This document shows positions 27,747 to 37,111 of a stretch of 64,000 nt of DNA, piece after piece. Within the stretch, counting starts at the first letter, position 1, and the number at the start of each line of letters is the position of its first letter. The DNA is taken from contig PBVE01000013.1 of the NCBI GenBank assembly GCA_002728135.1, positions 1 through 64,000 of the forward strand. Reading direction: 5' to 3'. Made by a program: the position numbers and the translations under genes. The stretch comes from Rhodospirillaceae bacterium (lineage in GTDB: Bacteria; Pseudomonadota; Alphaproteobacteria; UBA828). Under the pieces are notes generated by a model. The model was given only the letters and a program-made list of their open reading frames with translations, was not told the origin of the DNA and ran no database searches.

Positions 27747-29375
27747 ATGACAAAATATATTTTTATTACAGGCGGTGTAGTATCATCCCTAGGAAAAGGT
27801 TTGTCTTCAGCTGCACTTGGAGCTTTGCTTCAAGCTCGAGGTTATAGTGTAAGACTAAGGAAACTTGATCCATATCTCAATGTTGACCCTGGTACAATGA
27901 GCCCATACCAACATGGTGAAGTATATGTAACGGATGACGGTGCAGAAACAGACCTTGATTTAGGACATTACGAGAGGTTTACAGGTGTTTCAGCACGTCG
28001 CACCGATAGCATAACTGCCGGGAGAATATATTCTACAGTCATTACAAAAGAGAGACGAGGGGATTATTTAGGAGGAACTGTTCAAGTAATTCCACACGTA
28101 ACTGATTCTATTAAGGAAGCTATTACTTCAGATTTAGAAAATACAGATTTTGCATTAATTGAAATAGGAGGCACTGTCGGAGATATTGAAGGTCTACCTT
28201 TCTTTGAGGCTATTAGACAAATGGGCTATGAACTAGGACGTGACAAAGTATTATTTGTTCATCTTACTCTGTTACCGTACATTCCAGCAGCTGGAGAACT
28301 AAAAACTAAACCTACACAGCATTCAGTAAAAGAATTAAGAAGTATTGGTATACAACCAGACCTTCTTCTATGTAGGAGTGACAGAGAAATTCCTGAAGGG
28401 GAAAGAAAAAAAATTGCCCAATTTTGTAATGTTCCCCATGAAAGAGTAATTCCTGCACTAGATGTAGACAGTATCTACGAAGTTCCAATAAGCTATCATG
28501 ATCAAGGTTTTGATATAGAAGTATTAAAGCATTTTAAAATAAAGAGTCCCAAGAACCCAGACTTCTCTAGCTGGAATAAAATAATTAAAACTATCCAGCA
28601 TCCAGAGGGAGAGGTAAATATAGGAATAGTAGGAAAGTATACTGGCCTGCAAGATGCATATAAATCTCTAGCAGAAGCCCTAGTTCATGGTGGACTAGCA
28701 AATAATGTAGGAGTTAATCTTCAATGGATTAATGCAGATATTTTTGAGACTGACTCAGCAATCCAAACACTGGAGTCAGTGCATGGAATTTTAGTACCTG
28801 GTGGATTTGGTGAACGAGGAGCAGAAGGGAAAATTTCAGCAGTAACTTTTGCTCGCACAAGGAATATACCATATTTTGGGATCTGTTTAGGAATGCAGCT
28901 CGCAGTTATAGAAACAGCTCGTAACATAGCTGGGATAGAACATGCATCATCAACCGAGTTCGGCCCATGTGAAAGTCCTGTAATAGGACTTTTAACTGAG
29001 TGGCAATCAGGAGATAAAGTTGAACAACGTTCCTCAAAAGATGACCTAGGAGGAACAATGCGTTTGGGAGCCTACGACGCCGTCCTAAACCCTAATAGTA
29101 AAGTTATAAATATATATAAAGAGAAATTAATTTCAGAACGACACAGACATAGATATGAGGTAAACATAAACTTTAAGAGAGATTTAATGGAGGCTGGCTT
29201 ATACTTTTCAGGATTTTCACCTGATGGAGAATTGCCAGAAATTATTGAACGCACTGACCACCCTTGGTTCATTGGTGTTCAATTTCATCCAGAACTTAAA
29301 TCAAAACCTTTTGATCCTCATCCACTGTTTGCTAGCTTCATTAGAGCTGCTGTTGATCAATCAAGATTAGTATAG
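27747..29375 (+). CDS. pyrG: CTP synthase
   Basis: PyrG aminates UTP to CTP with glutamine. The 542-residue protein has the N-terminal synthase domain ([17 protein letters not shown], then [13 protein letters not shown]) and a class I amidotransferase domain with the nucleophile in YFGICLGMQ and the His-Glu pair in [11 protein letters not shown]. It is complete and of standard length. It is separated from kdsA by 15 bases. Confidence 0.97.
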   Translation: MTKYIFITGGVVSSLGKGLSSAALGALLQARGYSVRLRKLDPYLNVDPGTMSPYQHGEVYVTDDGAETDLDLGHYERFTGVSARRTDSITAGRIYSTVITKERRGDYLGGTVQVIPHVTDSIKEAITSDLENTDFALIEIGGTVGDIEGLPFFEAIRQMGYELGRDKVLFVHLTLLPYIPAAGELKTKPTQHSVKELRSIGIQPDLLLCRSDREIPEGERKKIAQFCNVPHERVIPALDVDSIYEVPISYHDQGFDIEVLKHFKIKSPKNPDFSSWNKIIKTIQHPEGEVNIGIVGKYTGLQDAYKSLAEALVHGGLANNVGVNLQWINADIFETDSAIQTLESVHGILVPGGFGERGAEGKISAVTFARTRNIPYFGICLGMQLAVIETARNIAGIEHASSTEFGPCESPVIGLLTEWQSGDKVEQRSSKDDLGGTMRLGAYDAVLNPNSKVINIYKEKLISERHRHRYEVNINFKRDLMEAGLYFSGFSPDGELPEIIERTDHPWFIGVQFHPELKSKPFDPHPLFASFIRAAVDQSRLV

Positions 29376-29390
29376 AGAAATGCCAGACTT

Positions 29391-30225
29391 ATGAAAAAAA
29401 ATCATCTTGTCAGTATAGGAAAAGTAAATATTGCTAATGATTTACCAATAACTCTAATTGCTGGGCCATGTGCTATAGAAAGTCGAAATCATGCATTAGA
29501 GGTAGCAGAGTGCTTGGTGAAAATCACAGAAAAAAGAAAGATTCAATTTATATATAAAAGCTCCTTTGATAAAGCTAATCGTAGCAGTTATGAAAGCCCA
29601 AGAGGTATTGGTATAAATGATGGTTTAGAAATACTTTCGGAAATTAAAGAAAATTTTGGCTGCCCTATAGTGACAGATGTTCACGAAGCTAAACATTGTG
29701 ATCCCGTTGCTAAACATGTTGATATACTTCAAATCCCTGCGTTTTTATGTCGTCAAACGGATTTACTTATTGCTGCAGCCCAAACCGGCAAAGCAATAAA
29801 TGTAAAAAAAGGACAATTTCTTGCACCATGGGATATGGAGAACATAATAAAAAAAAATTTCTAATGCAGGTAATAATAAAATCTTACTTTGCGAAAGAGG
29901 AGCTAGCTTCGGATATAATACCTTAGTATCAGATATGCGCTCATTACCAATTCTTGCAAAAACAGGATATCCTGTAGTCTTTGATGCGACACATTCTGTT
30001 CAGCAGCCTGGAGGAAATGGTATTACCTCAGGAGGAGAAAGAGAATTTGTTCCTATATTAGCAAGAGCAGCAGTAGCAATTGGGGTGGCTGCGATTTTTA
30101 TCGAAACCCATCCAGACCCTGATAAAGCTATTTCAGATGGACCAAACATGGTACACCTTTCGCATTTACCTGATCTAATAGACGAACTTTTAGCTTTTGA
30201 TAAACTTTCAAAATCTTACAAATAA
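29391..30225 (+). pseudogene. kdsA: 3-deoxy-8-phosphooctulonate synthase, interrupted by a +1 frameshift in an A9 run
   Basis: KdsA condenses arabinose 5-phosphate and PEP to make KDO 8-phosphate for the LPS inner core. The first frame (29391-29864, 157 residues) has [11 protein letters not shown] and [12 protein letters not shown] and ends at TAA just after an A run at 29849-29857. The second frame carries on from the same point: from 29857 it reads [20 protein letters not shown], then [12 protein letters not shown], to the stop at 30225. Removing one A (A9 to A8) joins them into a normal 277-residue KdsA with no other defect. This may be a sequencing error, a recent lesion, or a site corrected by polymerase slippage. 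Confidence 0.85.
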
Positions 30226-30329
30226 TCGTTATTTTAAATGTGCTATTCTCATTTCTTTTGAGCAAAAACAATGAAATGCCCATAATTAAAGTATCTATAA
30301 TTTGATGAATGGCCTTTAATATACGAAAT

Positions 30330-30343
30330 TGAATTATAATTCA
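30330..30343. promoter_or_regulatory. Palindrome overlapping a -10-like element upstream of eno
   Basis: TGAATTATAATTCA is a perfect 14-base palindrome, 26 bases upstream of the eno ATG. It contains TATAAT (30335-30340), a consensus -10. No good -35 is seen, so promoter status is tentative. The symmetric sequence could simply reflect AT bias. Confidence 0.35.
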
Positions 30344-30369
30344 GAAATATGCCTATCTAGGAGATCCCA

Positions 30370-31653
30370 ATGACCAATATAGTTAATATTACTGCAAGAG
30401 AAATTCTAGATTCACGAGGACAACCTACAGTAGAAGTTGATGTTACTCTTGGCTGCGGGGCATTTGGACGTGCAATAGCACCCTCTGGAGCTTCTAAAGG
30501 TTCCCACGAGGCATTAGAAAAGCGTGATGAGGATCCTAAGAGATACAATGGAAGAGGAGTTCAAAAAGCTGTATCAGCAGTAAATGATGAAATTTTCAAT
30601 GCATTAAGTGGCATGAATTCGCTAGAACAAAAACATATTGATAATACTCTTATAGAGGTTGATGGAACAGAAAATAAGAACAGACTAGGTGCAAATTCAA
30701 TTCTTGCAGTTAGCATTGCAATTTCAAAAGCAGCATCCAATAGTCTAGGAATACCTTTATACAAATATATAGGTGGTACTAACGCCAATATATTACCTGT
30801 ACCTATGATGAACATTTTAAATGGTGGTGTTCATGCAAACAATTCTATTTCATTTCAGGAATTCATGATAATGCCAATTTCTGCAACAAACATAAGAGAA
30901 TCTATAAGAATGGGTGCAGAAATTTTTCATGAACTTAAAAATTATCTATCAAATGCTGGCTACAGTACGAACATTGGAGATGAGGGGGGATTTGCCCCGA
31001 ATTTAAAAGATACAAATGCTGCATTGAACTCTTTGATGCTCGCAATCGAGAAAACAGGTCTTACACCGGGTGTAGATGTGGTTATAGCTATAGATGCTGC
31101 AGCTTCAGAGTTATATAGCGATGGAAAATATTCACTTACAGAAAAAGATAAAAGCATTGATTCAGATGAGATGATAGAATTTTATCAAAATCTAGTTAAT
31201 AACTATCCTATTGTATCTATTGAAGACGGACTTGCTGAAGATGATTGGGTTGGTTGGTCAGAACTAACTAAGCAACTGGGACATAAAATACAATTAGTAG
31301 GAGATGACCTTTTTGCTACCAATATCAAACGCTTATCACATGGCATTACGGAGTCAATAGGAAATTCCATTTTAATAAAACTAAATCAAATAGGTACTTT
31401 AAGTGAAACTCTTGATACAATTGAATTAGCAAAAAGATCAAATTATTCTGCAATTGTTTCACATCGTTCGGGAGAAAGCGAAGATACAACTATAGCTGAC
31501 CTAGCGGTAGCAACTAATTGTGGACAAATTAAAACTGGATCGCTATCTCGTGCTGATCGTACTGCAAAATACAATCAATTGATTCGTATAGAAGAAGAAC
31601 TAGATACAAGTGCCTCTTTTGCAGGAAGCCAGTGGATTAAAAATTATATGTAA
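30370..31653 (+). CDS. eno: Enolase
   Basis: Enolase interconverts 2-phosphoglycerate and PEP and is also a degradosome partner in many proteobacteria. The 427-residue protein has [16 protein letters not shown] at the N-terminus, the magnesium ligands in [19 protein letters not shown] and [10 protein letters not shown], the catalytic Lys in LIKLNQIGT, and [15 protein letters not shown] precedes the ATG. It lies between kdsA and ftsB as in other alphaproteobacteria. Confidence 0.97.
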   Translation: MTNIVNITAREILDSRGQPTVEVDVTLGCGAFGRAIAPSGASKGSHEALEKRDEDPKRYNGRGVQKAVSAVNDEIFNALSGMNSLEQKHIDNTLIEVDGTENKNRLGANSILAVSIAISKAASNSLGIPLYKYIGGTNANILPVPMMNILNGGVHANNSISFQEFMIMPISATNIRESIRMGAEIFHELKNYLSNAGYSTNIGDEGGFAPNLKDTNAALNSLMLAIEKTGLTPGVDVVIAIDAAASELYSDGKYSLTEKDKSIDSDEMIEFYQNLVNNYPIVSIEDGLAEDDWVGWSELTKQLGHKIQLVGDDLFATNIKRLSHGITESIGNSILIKLNQIGTLSETLDTIELAKRSNYSAIVSHRSGESEDTTIADLAVATNCGQIKTGSLSRADRTAKYNQLIRIEEELDTSASFAGSQWIKNYM

Positions 31654-31714
31654 TATAATCAAATGTTTACAAAAATAACCTAGATTTATTTATAAACATA
31701 TAGGAATTTTTTTT

Positions 31715-31776
31715 CGAATCGATGTTGCATAAACGAATCACTTATGATTCGTTTATCAAATGACATCGGCGATTCG
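31715..31776. promoter_or_regulatory. Two-tier inverted repeat covering the ftsB start codon
   Basis: The inner stem is perfect: ATAAACGAATC (31729-31739) pairs with GATTCGTTTAT (31746-31756) around a six-base loop. An outer stem pairs CGAAT-CGATGT (31715-31725) with ACATCG-gcg-ATTCG (31763-31776), interrupted by three extra bases. The ftsB ATG at 31760-31762 sits in the internal loop between the stems. No Shine-Dalgarno is visible. The RNA form could control ftsB translation; the DNA form could be an operator. No U-run follows, so it is not a simple terminator. Confidence 0.6.
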
Positions 31777-32074
31777 TGAAATAAACCTCCGTGCTCGTTA
31801 TATTGTAGGGCCGTTACTAGGTGCATTAGCAATAGTGTACTTTGGATATCATGTTATTCAGGGTGATAGAGGACTTATAACTTGGATACAAAAGAGCCAA
31901 CAAATCGAAATAACTTCTAATGAACTTGCTTTATTAGAGGAAAAATATGCAGTTCTATATCATAGAACATCTATGTTAAGACCAGAGAGTCTTGACCTAG
32001 ACTTACTTGATGAACGTGTTCGCAGCGTTCTAAATAAGGTAAGGGAAGATGAAATCATTCTTTTCCACAAGTAA
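31760..32074 (+). CDS. ftsB: FtsB-like septum formation initiator (DivIC family)
   Basis: The 104-residue protein has a short basic N-terminus, one transmembrane helix (about 14-32, YIVGPLLGALAIVYFGYHV) and a coiled-coil-prone stretch (40-75), then a conserved-type end with DLDLLDERVRSVL. This is the DivIC/FtsB layout of the FtsQBL divisome complex. The eno-ftsB-pdhA position is conserved in alphaproteobacteria and supports the call. The start codon lies inside a long inverted repeat. Confidence 0.88.
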   Translation: MTSAIREINLRARYIVGPLLGALAIVYFGYHVIQGDRGLITWIQKSQQIEITSNELALLEEKYAVLYHRTSMLRPESLDLDLLDERVRSVLNKVREDEIILFHK

Positions 32075-32228
32075 ACTTTTAGTATGAAAATAATTATAAC
32101 CTGCCTTTAATTAGCTTGCTAACTATAATCACAGAAATTCTTGTAAATTTTTTCTCTTATGGCTAGCTTATATATATATTAGATACTAAATAATTAAGTA
32201 GTCACAAATATTGCATATATATGGTGTC

Positions 32229-32247
32229 CAATATTTTCAAAATATTG
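32229..32247. promoter_or_regulatory. Perfect 19-base palindrome upstream of pdhA
   Basis: CAATATTTT (32229-32237) and AAAATATTG (32239-32247) are exact complements around one central C. The site ends 32 bases before the pdhA ATG, at a typical operator distance. The 205-base region between ftsB and pdhA holds no other gene; a TATAAT lies at 32124-32129. The binding protein is unknown. Confidence 0.5.
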
Positions 32248-32279
32248 AACCACCTGCAACTTCTGTAGGATTGACTGAA

Positions 32280-33296
32280 ATGACAAGTAATACGGAAAAA
32301 AATAATCTAGGAAAAAAAAATAAATTGCCAATTTCCAAACAGTCAAACAAAGCTTTACTTGAATATTTAAAAACCATGTTAACTATAAGACGTTTTGAAG
32401 AAAAAGCGGGTCAACTTTATGGAATGGGCATTATCGGTGGTTTTTGTCACTTATATATAGGCCAGGAAGCTGTAGTTACAGGTATTCAAGCTGCACTGAA
32501 GCCTGGAGACACCGTGATTACTGGATATAGATGTCATGGACATATGTTGGCTGCTGGGTCCCCACCAAAAAATGTAATGGCAGAACTTACCGGGAAAATT
32601 GACGGAGTATCATCTGGTAAAGGTGGCTCAATGCACATGTTTATAAAAGGAAAATTTTATGGAGGACATGGTATTGTGGGAGCTCAGGTCCCACTTGGTA
32701 CTGGACTTGCTTTTGCAAATAAATATAAAAAATCTAACAATGTAAGTATCACATATTTTGGTGATGGAGCTGCGAACCAAGGCCAAGTCTTTGAGTCTTT
32801 CAACATGGCAGCACTTTGGAAATTACCAATTGTATATGTAATTGAAAATAACCAGTATGCCATGGGAACATCTATTTCTCGATCTACAGCTATTGAAGAG
32901 TTATATAGTCGTGGTGCAGCTTTTGGCATACCAGGCAAGCAAGTTGATGGAATGGATGTTATTGAGGTTTATAAAGCTGCTAAAAAAGCCGTTCAAAACT
33001 GTCGGTTGGGCAAGGGTCCAATTCTACTTGAATTGATGACTTACCGTTTCAGGGGACATTCTATGTCAGATCCTGCTAAATATAGAACTAAGGAAGAAGT
33101 CAGCAAAATGCGTCATGAACGTGACCCTATTGAGCACATAAAAACAATTATTTTAAAAAACAAAATTTTGTCAGAAGATAAATTTAAACAACTGGATAAA
33201 GAAACTAGGGAGATAATTAGTGATGCAGCAGACTTTGCACAAAGCAGCTCTGAACCCTTACTAAGCACACTAACTTCAGATGTTATTATAGATTGA
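32280..33296 (+). CDS. pdhA: Pyruvate dehydrogenase E1 component, alpha subunit
   Basis: This ThDP-dependent subunit decarboxylates pyruvate as part of an alpha2beta2 E1. The 338-residue protein shows RRFEEKAGQLYGMG, GYRCHGHMLA, GKGGSMHMF, and the ThDP-Mg motif GDGAANQGQVFES through IENNQYAMGTS. The phosphorylation-loop-like YRFRGHSMSDP is present. I chose the ATG at 32280, preceded by AGGA; a TTG at 32211 would add 23 unlikely residues. It heads pdhA-pdhB-pdhC-lpdA-lipA. Confidence 0.95.
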   Translation: MTSNTEKNNLGKKNKLPISKQSNKALLEYLKTMLTIRRFEEKAGQLYGMGIIGGFCHLYIGQEAVVTGIQAALKPGDTVITGYRCHGHMLAAGSPPKNVMAELTGKIDGVSSGKGGSMHMFIKGKFYGGHGIVGAQVPLGTGLAFANKYKKSNNVSITYFGDGAANQGQVFESFNMAALWKLPIVYVIENNQYAMGTSISRSTAIEELYSRGAAFGIPGKQVDGMDVIEVYKAAKKAVQNCRLGKGPILLELMTYRFRGHSMSDPAKYRTKEEVSKMRHERDPIEHIKTIILKNKILSEDKFKQLDKETREIISDAADFAQSSSEPLLSTLTSDVIID

Positions 33297-33320
33297 GCTA
33301 CTACAACAAAGGTAAAAAAA

Positions 33321-34301
33321 ATGCCAGAATTAACCGTACGTGAAGCTCTTCGTGACGCTATGGCCGAAGAAATGAGGCTAGATCAAGATGTTTGTCTTAT
33401 TGGAGAAGAGGTAGCTGAATATCAGGGTGCATATAAAGTAAGCCAGGGACTACTGGAAGAATTTGGTGAATTAAGAGTCGTTGATACTCCTATAACAGAA
33501 GCTGGATTTACTGGACTTGGAGTAGGAGCTGCAATGGGAGGCCTAAAACCCATTGTTGAGTTTATGACTTTCAATTTTGCAATGCAATCAATCGACCACA
33601 TCATAAATTCAGCAGCAAAGACACTATATATGTCAGGTGGTCTAATACCTGTACCAATTGTATTTCGCGGGCCAAATGGTGCTGCTTCTAGAGTTGGAGC
33701 ACAACATTCCCAATGCTTTGCAAGTTGGTATTCTCATATTCCAGGACTAAAAGTAATTAGTCCATGGTCTGCGTCCGATGCAAAGGGATTATTAAAAGCA
33801 GCTATTCGTGATCCAAACCCGGTAATATTCCTAGAAAATGAGTTATTATATGGTGAGTCCTTTGAAGTGCCAGAAGGAGAAAACGAAATTGTACCTATAG
33901 GCAAGGGTAAGATAGTTAAATCAGGATCTGATGTTACTATAACTGCTTTCTCTATTATGGTTGGTAAAGCTTTAGATGCTGCTGAGATAGTTTCAAAAGA
34001 CGGGATAAATGTGGAAGTCATTGACCTTCGTTCAATCAGACCCTTAGATATAGAAACAATCATTAGCTCAGTAAAAAAAACCAACAGATTAATCTCAATT
34101 GAAGAAGGGTGGCCAACATCTGGCATTGGAGCTGAAATAGCAGCATTAACAATAAAACATGCTTTTGATTATTTGGATGCTCCTATAGAAAGAATAACTG
34201 GCTTAGATATTCCTCTACCTTATGCAGAGAACCTTGAAAGAGCTGCTTTGCCTCAAGTTTCAAATATAACAGATAGTATTCGTAATATTTGCCAACATTA
34301 A
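33321..34301 (+). CDS. pdhB: Pyruvate dehydrogenase E1 component, beta subunit
   Basis: This subunit completes the E1 heterotetramer. The 326-residue protein begins at the transketolase-like domain ([18 protein letters not shown], then [15 protein letters not shown]) and ends with the C-terminal transketolase domain. Many alphaproteobacterial PdhB proteins carry an N-terminal lipoyl domain of about 80 residues plus a linker; this one lacks it, as in Rickettsia and mitochondria. The complex therefore relies on the E2 lipoyl domain alone. Confidence 0.95.
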   Translation: MPELTVREALRDAMAEEMRLDQDVCLIGEEVAEYQGAYKVSQGLLEEFGELRVVDTPITEAGFTGLGVGAAMGGLKPIVEFMTFNFAMQSIDHIINSAAKTLYMSGGLIPVPIVFRGPNGAASRVGAQHSQCFASWYSHIPGLKVISPWSASDAKGLLKAAIRDPNPVIFLENELLYGESFEVPEGENEIVPIGKGKIVKSGSDVTITAFSIMVGKALDAAEIVSKDGINVEVIDLRSIRPLDIETIISSVKKTNRLISIEEGWPTSGIGAEIAALTIKHAFDYLDAPIERITGLDIPLPYAENLERAALPQVSNITDSIRNICQH

Positions 34302-34361
34302 TTTATTAATTTAGTTATAATTTTGACTACTAAATCGTCTCTTTAAGAAGGACAAAATACT

Positions 34362-35648
34362 ATGCCAAAAAACATATTAATGCCTGCTTTATCTCCTACC
34401 ATGACTGAGGGAAATGTAGCGAATTGGTTAAAAAGTGAAGGTGATAGTGTTTCCCCAGGTGATCTTCTTTGTGAGATAGAAACTGACAAAGCAACAATGG
34501 AGGTTGAGTGCATAGATGAGGGTATTCTTGGTAAAATTGTTATCCCTGCTGGAACAGAAGATGTTCCAGTAAATACCATCATAGGAGTTATCCTAGAAGA
34601 AGGAGAAGAAAACTCTGAATTAACTTCAAATACTAACTCAGATGTCAAAAAAGAAAACACAATTGAAAATAATTTACCTAAAACAGAAGATGTCAAAAAC
34701 TATATAAAAACCTCTGAAATACAATCTGCTAAAAGCAGCAAACATAATGAAAGAATTCTTGCAAGCCCTCTAGCTAAAAGAATGGCAGCAAAAGTAAACC
34801 TAGATCTTAATAACATTACTGGCTCAGGTCCCGGCGGTAGAATTGTGAAAATTGATGTGGAAAAGGCTATAGCCACTTCATTTGCTCCAAAAGAATCAAA
34901 ATCAGAAATATTAGATAATTCCCCCATGGAACTGACTAAGACACAAACACTTAATTCAGAATATAAAGAATTAAAACTTAGTAATATGAGAAAAGTTATT
35001 GCCTCTCGTTTACAAGCATCTAAACAACAAATTCCTCATTTCTATCTTTCTATTGATTGTGAAGTAGATGCACTTCTTGAGACACGTAAAAAACTAAATG
35101 CAACCTCAAAAAATGAGAAAATTTCTGTAAACGACTTCATAATTAAGGCATCAGCACTATCCATACGTAAATTCCCAGAATGTAATACATCATGGGTCGA
35201 TGGAGGTATTATCAGACAATACTCATCAATAGATATTTCAGTTGCAGTCGCAATTGAAGATGGTCTAGTAACCCCAATAATTAGAAATGCAGATAATATA
35301 GGATTAAGTAAGGTTTCAGAAACGGTCAGAAATCTTGCTGAACGTGCAAGAGAGAAACCTATGGGCTTACTTCCAGAAGAATATCAGGGTGGAAGCTTCA
35401 GTATATCAAACTTAGGCATGTTTGGTGTAAAAGAATTCCAAGCGGTTATTAATCCTCCGCAAGCAATGATTTTAGCTGTTGGGCAAGCTAACCAACGTCC
35501 AATAGTAAAAGAAGGGGCGTTATCAATAGCAAACGTCATGACTTGTACCCTTTCTGTAGACCATCGCGTAGTCGATGGAGCAACAGCAGCAAAATTTTTA
35601 CAAGTTATCAAAGGTTATATTGAAAATCCACTGACCATGTTGCTTTAA
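34362..35648 (+). CDS. pdhC: Pyruvate dehydrogenase E2, dihydrolipoyllysine acetyltransferase
   Basis: E2 forms the core of the complex and transfers acetyl to CoA. It has one N-terminal lipoyl domain (1-75, lipoyl Lys43 in ETDKATMEVE), a variable charged linker, a peripheral-subunit-binding domain (about 130-165, ASPLAKRMA...GPGGRI) and the catalytic domain with SISNLGMFG and the catalytic His in SVDHRVVDGA. Length is 428 residues with a single lipoyl domain. Confidence 0.96.
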   Translation: MPKNILMPALSPTMTEGNVANWLKSEGDSVSPGDLLCEIETDKATMEVECIDEGILGKIVIPAGTEDVPVNTIIGVILEEGEENSELTSNTNSDVKKENTIENNLPKTEDVKNYIKTSEIQSAKSSKHNERILASPLAKRMAAKVNLDLNNITGSGPGGRIVKIDVEKAIATSFAPKESKSEILDNSPMELTKTQTLNSEYKELKLSNMRKVIASRLQASKQQIPHFYLSIDCEVDALLETRKKLNATSKNEKISVNDFIIKASALSIRKFPECNTSWVDGGIIRQYSSIDISVAVAIEDGLVTPIIRNADNIGLSKVSETVRNLAERAREKPMGLLPEEYQGGSFSISNLGMFGVKEFQAVINPPQAMILAVGQANQRPIVKEGALSIANVMTCTLSVDHRVVDGATAAKFLQVIKGYIENPLTMLL

Positions 35649-35683
35649 ATATATTTTATATAATTTTCTAGGAGGAAACTATT

Positions 35684-37084
35684 TTGTCCGAAGACAGTTT
35701 TGATATTTTTGTAGTTGGAGGAGGGCCAGGGGGTTACGTAGCTGCAATTAGAGCGGCACAACTTGGCATGAAAACTGGTATAGTTGAAAGGGAGAATCTT
35801 GGTGGTATTTGCCTAAACTGGGGATGCATCCCGACAAAAACGTTATTAAAATCAGCAGAAGTTTTTCATTTATTACAAAGGTCAGAAGAATATGGAATAA
35901 CTGCAAAGAATGTAGAGCTAAATATTGAAAAAATTGTTTCTAGAAGCCGTAACGTAGCAAATCAATTAAGCAACGGCATTAAACATCTTATGAAAAAAAA
36001 TAAAATTACGGTTTTTGAGGGACATGCAGAAATCCAAGATAAAAATTCATTAAAAATAAAAACAATTAATGAGGAAATTACTGTTAACAGTTCAAATATC
36101 ATACTGGCAACAGGTGCTAGGCCTCGGGAATTACCCAATATAAAACCTGATGGGGATAGGATATGGACCTATAAACATGCAATGGTTCCGCAAACAATTC
36201 CAAAATCAGTTTTGATCATTGGATCAGGTGCTATAGGTATGGAATTTGCAAGTTTCTATAGGGATTTAGGAACAGAAGTTACAGTAGTAGAATTACTTGA
36301 CCAAATTTTACCAGCTGAAGATCACGATATAGCAAAATTTGCAGCAAAAGCATTTGAGGAACAAGGAATAAATATTTTAACTAGTTCTAAAGTTACAGAA
36401 GTGGGTATAGAAAAAAAACATGCACGTGTCACAATTGAAATGCAAAACAAAAATAAAACTGAAAAAATTATAGAGCAAGTTATTCTTGCCGTTGGCATTA
36501 TTGGGAACACAGAGAATCTTGGGATCGAAAAAACAGATATTCAAATAAAAAATGGTCATATTATTACAGATAAATACTCTTTAACGGGGCAAGAAGGTAT
36601 TTATGCAATTGGTGATGTAACCGGTCCTCCGTGGCTGGCACATAAAGCTTCTCATGAAGCTGTAACTTGTGTGGAAAATATAGCTGGCCTAAAAAATGTT
36701 CACCCAATAACAAAAGAAAATATACCTGGATGTACATACTGCAGACCACAAATTGCTTCGTTAGGGCTAACAGAATCAGAATCAGAAAAACTAGGGCATA
36801 AAACAAAAATAGGTAAATTTCCTTTTGCAGGAAATGGTAAAGCTCTTGCTATGGGAGAAAACAAAGGATTAATAAAAACCATATTTGATAGAGAAACAGG
36901 AGAATTACTTGGTGCCCATATGATTGGAGCAGAAGTAACGGAGCTAATTCATGGTTTTTCTATTGCAAAAAGTATGGAAACAACAGAGCGTGAGCTGATA
37001 AATACTATTTTTCCTCACCCTACCTTATCAGAAATGATACACGAGTCTGTGCTTGATGCTTATGGGCAAGCAATTCATATATAA
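35684..37084 (+). CDS. lpdA: Dihydrolipoyl dehydrogenase (E3)
   Basis: This FAD flavoprotein reoxidises dihydrolipoyl groups with NAD+. The FAD-binding GGGPGG lies at 12-17, the redox-active disulfide is Cys43 and Cys48 in GGICLNWGCIPTK, and a second GSGAIGMEF binds NAD. The C-terminal HPTLSEMIHE contains the catalytic His-Glu pair. The start is TTG with a strong AGGAGG upstream. Length is 466 residues, standard for the family. Confidence 0.97.
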   Translation: MSEDSFDIFVVGGGPGGYVAAIRAAQLGMKTGIVERENLGGICLNWGCIPTKTLLKSAEVFHLLQRSEEYGITAKNVELNIEKIVSRSRNVANQLSNGIKHLMKKNKITVFEGHAEIQDKNSLKIKTINEEITVNSSNIILATGARPRELPNIKPDGDRIWTYKHAMVPQTIPKSVLIIGSGAIGMEFASFYRDLGTEVTVVELLDQILPAEDHDIAKFAAKAFEEQGINILTSSKVTEVGIEKKHARVTIEMQNKNKTEKIIEQVILAVGIIGNTENLGIEKTDIQIKNGHIITDKYSLTGQEGIYAIGDVTGPPWLAHKASHEAVTCVENIAGLKNVHPITKENIPGCTYCRPQIASLGLTESESEKLGHKTKIGKFPFAGNGKALAMGENKGLIKTIFDRETGELLGAHMIGAEVTELIHGFSIAKSMETTERELINTIFPHPTLSEMIHESVLDAYGQAIHI

Positions 37085-37111
37085 ATAGAGAATATACATT
37101 CGGATAATTTA

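Noticed and set aside
31666-31710. Possible terminator after eno (ATGTTTA paired with TAAACAT)
   Set aside because: Only seven A/T-rich pairs with a loop of more than 20 bases; too weak to call.
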